Assembly (NCBI GenBank): GCA_029310945.1
Contig: JARJFC010000065.1
Location: 1-16,757 of the forward strand
Origin: Leptospira sp. 96542
Lineage (GTDB): Bacteria > Spirochaetota > Leptospiria > Leptospirales > Leptospiraceae
DNA: 16,757 bases
Direction: 5' to 3'
In this document: piece by piece, positions 15,040-16,757 of the stretch
How the letters are laid out: every line of letters begins with the position of its first letter
How positions within the stretch are numbered: the first letter of the stretch is position 1
Notes under the pieces: model-generated
What the model was told of the DNA's origin: nothing
Databases searched by the model: none
What the model saw: the letters and a program-made list of their open reading frames with translations, nothing else
Made by a program: the position numbers and the translations under genes

Positions 15040-15875
15040 AAAAACTCGATGGCTTTTAAAAACCGGCCAGGTTCTTCTCGGTAAGGGTAATGTCCACTTG
15101 TTTCAAATAAAAAGTAACTCCCTTTCGTTTTTTCCGCAATCCATTTCGCCTCTTCTTCTGGAGATTCAAAATCGGGATCAAGTGCTCCCATCACCACAAC
15201 AACTCCACCTTGGATCGCAGCGATCGCTTCTTCTGATTCTTTTTTGGGGGCAAATAACATGGAACGCAGTGCTATAAGTCGACCCTCTTCCTGCAAATTG
15301 GATTTGATATTTTGGAGATGTATTTCCAGATCTTGGGGTTTATTTTTCGGATACAAACTTTCATAATACGATGTCCAGGCGCTCGCCCCCCAAAATCCTC
15401 GAAAACCAATTTGGATGGCTAGTTTGACTCCAAAGGAAGGAAGCTCTTTATCCCGAACAAAAGGACCAGACAACGCAAGTCCCTTGATTTGGTAAGGCAG
15501 TTTCTTTTTTACAATTATGGCCGAAGCTGCACTCATTGAGTTTGCGATGATATATACATTTTCCAATCCATTTGTTTGGATGAAACCAATGGTATCGGCA
15601 GCTGTTTCATTTGGACCATAGGATGAAAAGCTCACATCAGAGCCTCCAAGACCTCGCAAATCCATGAGATAAACAGTGCCTTCTTTTTCCAAATCCTTCG
15701 CCAATGGAAGATAATTTTCTTTTAGGTCACCAATTCCAGGTAATAGTATAAAATTTTTTGAACCACTCCCCATTTTTAAATAGGAAATCTGACCTCCATC
15801 CGACTGAAATTTAAGATTTTGCGACCAAATGGGTGCCATGGCAAAAATGAGGAACAAAGAAAGGAAATGTTTCAT
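15024..15875 (-). CDS. Exported alpha/beta hydrolase
   Basis: A 283-residue alpha/beta-hydrolase. The first 18 residues (MKHFLSLFLIFAMAPIWS) are a signal peptide, so the enzyme is exported, probably periplasmic; no lipobox cysteine is present. The core shows LLPGIGD (about 44-50, oxyanion region), MDLRGLGGSD (71-80), the nucleophile elbow ANSMSA with Ser113, an acid candidate Asp233 or Asp235 in MGALDPDF, and the catalytic His262 in SGHYP. The elbow has Ala and Ser where the consensus GxSxG has glycines. The substrate cannot be told: esterase, lipase-like or lactonase are all possible. The ATG at 15875 has no Shine-Dalgarno sequence; operator and promoter sequence runs up to it. The TetR-family gene overlaps its 3' end, giving a two-gene regulated unit. 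Confidence 0.9.
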   Translation of the reverse strand: MKHFLSLFLIFAMAPIWSQNLKFQSDGGQISYLKMGSGSKNFILLPGIGDLKENYLPLAKDLEKEGTVYLMDLRGLGGSDVSFSSYGPNETAADTIGFIQTNGLENVYIIANSMSAASAIIVKKKLPYQIKGLALSGPFVRDKELPSFGVKLAIQIGFRGFWGASAWTSYYESLYPKNKPQDLEIHLQNIKSNLQEEGRLIALRSMLFAPKKESEEAIAAIQGGVVVVMGALDPDFESPEEEAKWIAEKTKGSYFLFETSGHYPYREEPGRFLKAIEFLWQKK

Positions 15876-15876
15876 A

Positions 15877-15895
15877 AAACTAATATGGTTAGTTT
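15877..15895. promoter_or_regulatory. Operator 1: perfect inverted repeat AAACTAA-N5-TTAGTTT
   Basis: A 19-bp perfect palindrome, with 7-bp arms and a 5-bp spacer (TATGG), begins two bases before the hydrolase ATG. Its arms are identical to those of the second palindrome 21 bp away, and size and symmetry fit a TetR-family dimer site. It covers the candidate -10 element. Binding by the adjacent TetR-family protein is inferred. Confidence 0.65.
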
Positions 15896-15909
15896 AAAAA
15901 CTAAGTCAA
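15882..15909 (-). promoter_or_regulatory. Candidate promoter of the hydrolase-tetR unit
   Basis: On the minus strand TTGACT (15909-15904, five of six matches) is followed after 16 bases by CATATT (15887-15882, four of six). The -35 element lies at the centre of operator 2 and the -10 element in operator 1, so a bound repressor would block both. The expected start point, about seven bases after the -10, is at or next to the ATG at 15875, which implies a leaderless mRNA and agrees with the absence of a ribosome-binding site. Confidence 0.5.
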
Positions 15910-15917
15910 TTAGTTTT
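15897..15917. promoter_or_regulatory. Operator 2: perfect inverted repeat AAAACTAA-N5-TTAGTTTT
   Basis: A 21-bp perfect palindrome, with 8-bp arms and a 5-bp spacer (GTCAA), containing the same AAACTAA/TTAGTTT half-sites as operator 1. The two centres (15886 and 15907) are 21 bp apart, about two helical turns, so two dimers would sit on the same face of the DNA. It covers the candidate -35 element. Confidence 0.65.
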
Positions 15918-15921
15918 ATTT

Positions 15922-16320
15922 GGAAACTTAGTGAAATTGGAAACTTAGTGAAATTGGAAACTTAGTGAAATTGGAAACTTAGTGAAATTAGAAACTTAGT
16001 GAAATTAGAAACTTAGTGAAATTAGAAACTTAGTGAAATTGGAAACTTAGTGAAATTGGAAACTTAGTGAAATTAGAAACTTAGTGAAATTGGAAACTTA
16101 GTGAAATTGGAAACTTAGTGAAATTGGAAACTTAGTGAAATTGGAAACTTAGTGAAATTGGAAACTTAGTGAAATTGGAAACTTAGTGAAATTAGAAACT
16201 TAGTGAAATTGGAAACTTAGTGAAATTGGAAACTTAGTGAAATTAGAAACTTAGTGAAATTAGAAACTTAGTGAAATTAGAAACTTAGTGAAATTAGAAA
16301 CTTAGTGAAATTGGAAACTT
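15922..16320. repeat. 17-bp minisatellite, 23 full copies plus 8 bases
   Basis: A head-to-tail array without spacers of the unit RGAAACTTAGTGAAATT, starting at 15922 and stepping by exactly 17 bases up to 16296, followed by eight bases of a further copy (16313-16320). All units are identical except for the first base, which is G in 14 and A in 9 full units. In order they read GGGGAAAGGAGGGGGGAGGAAAA. The length is not a multiple of three and each unit contains TAG and TGA, so it is not coding. The array fills most of the gene-free stretch 15876-16358, between the operators and the DUF1801 gene. Near-perfect identity indicates recent expansion by slippage or unequal exchange. The copy number in a sequence assembly may be underestimated. 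Confidence 0.97.
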
Positions 16321-16358
16321 GCTGGAACAATTATTGATTAGGACGAAATTCTGACAGA

Positions 16359-16757
16359 ATGAACGAAATGAAACTGAGCAGTGCAGTTGCAGATTTTTAC
16401 TTTTCACTTCCTTCGCAAAAGAGAGACAAACTCTTCGAATTACGCTCACTTATTTTCGAAGTAGCCAAAGACCTCCCTGAAATTGGATCCATTACTGAAT
16501 GTATAAAATGGGGGCAACCAAGTTATTTAGCAGAAAAGAAAACCCTTGGAACCCCAATTCGTTTAGGATTATTTGGTGATTCAGAATTGGCAATTTTCGT
16601 CCATTGCCAAACAACTCTCATCGCACAATTTAGAAAGTTATACCCAAACTGGAAATTTAGTGGTAATCGTGCCATCATCATCCCCCTTAAAGGGAAACTA
16701 GCAAAAACAAAATTTAAAAATTGTTTCAGTGCAGCACTATTATATCACCAAAAAAAA
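16359..16757 (+). CDS. DUF1801 (YdhG-like) domain protein, 3' end beyond window
   Basis: An open frame of 133 codons from the ATG at 16359 that has no stop before the window ends. It is the only plus-strand gene here. The peptide starts MNEMKLSSAVADFYFSLPSQ and contains ITECIKWGQPSYL (about 45-57), a hallmark of the DUF1801/YdhG-like domain, then LGLFGDSELAIFVHC and, near the end, NRAIIIPLKGKLAKTKFKNC. The family's biochemical role is not established. A second in-frame ATG lies at 16368. Only a distant AGGA precedes the first ATG, so the start is not settled. It is divergent from the hydrolase and separated from it by the minisatellite, which forms most of its upstream region. At most a few codons appear to be missing, judged from the usual domain length. 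Confidence 0.8.
   Translation, partial: MNEMKLSSAVADFYFSLPSQKRDKLFELRSLIFEVAKDLPEIGSITECIKWGQPSYLAEKKTLGTPIRLGLFGDSELAIFVHCQTTLIAQFRKLYPNWKFSGNRAIIIPLKGKLAKTKFKNCFSAALLYHQKK

Noticed and set aside
15922..16320. CRISPR array
   Set aside because: Units of 17 bp follow one another with no unique spacers, and no cas genes are nearby.
15922..16320. Iteron-type replication origin
   Set aside because: Tandem 17-mers recall plasmid iterons, but there is no rep gene, no DnaA-box cluster and the surroundings are core chromosomal genes.
15922..16320. Repeat-encoded protein
   Set aside because: The 17-bp period shifts the frame in each copy, and every unit contains TAG and TGA.

Overview
The window looks like a chromosomal segment of a spirochaete, most likely Leptospira (probably from the saprophyte side of the genus). 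This rests on the moderately AT-rich sequence, the frequent TTG and GTG starts, and recognition of the gene order. It is an inference from memory, not a database result.

Bases 1-15875 are one unbroken run of minus-strand genes. In transcription order they are: an exported alpha/beta hydrolase, a TetR-family regulator, thrS, a gene of unknown function, infC-rpmI-rplT, a ZapB-like coiled-coil gene, zapA, a 5-formyltetrahydrofolate cyclo-ligase, cheW-cheA-cheB-cheY, scpA-scpB, pheA-tyrA, and the start of a NamZ/DUF1343 gene that leaves the window at base 1. From infC to namZ the gaps are at most about 56 bases and usually under 13, and several stops and starts overlap (ATGA, TTGA, TAGTG). Initiation of translation, Z-ring assembly, chemotaxis signalling, chromosome condensation and phenylalanine/tyrosine synthesis may therefore share one long transcript.

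The most unusual gene is cheA. It encodes a 1066-residue hybrid: a complete CheA kinase (HPt, dimerization, ATPase and CheW-like domains) followed by a charged linker and a C-terminal CheC/FliY-type CheY-P phosphatase domain with one intact and one degenerate catalytic motif. The kinase and the presumed phosphatase for the same response regulator would thus be one polypeptide. A Shine-Dalgarno-like sequence and two ATG codons sit at the kinase/linker boundary and could allow separate translation of the phosphatase part.

The right end (15876-16358) is a 483-base intergenic region between the hydrolase and a plus-strand DUF1801 gene that runs off the window. Next to the hydrolase it holds two perfect inverted repeats with the same half-site (AAACTAA-N5-TTAGTTT), centred 21 bp apart. 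They lie over a candidate promoter (TTGACT-16-CATATT) placed so that the mRNA would be almost leaderless. The TetR-family gene, co-transcribed with the hydrolase, is the obvious candidate to bind them. Immediately beside them is a 399-bp minisatellite of 23 full copies of a 17-bp unit plus 8 bases. It varies at only one position (G/A), and its unit resembles the operator.
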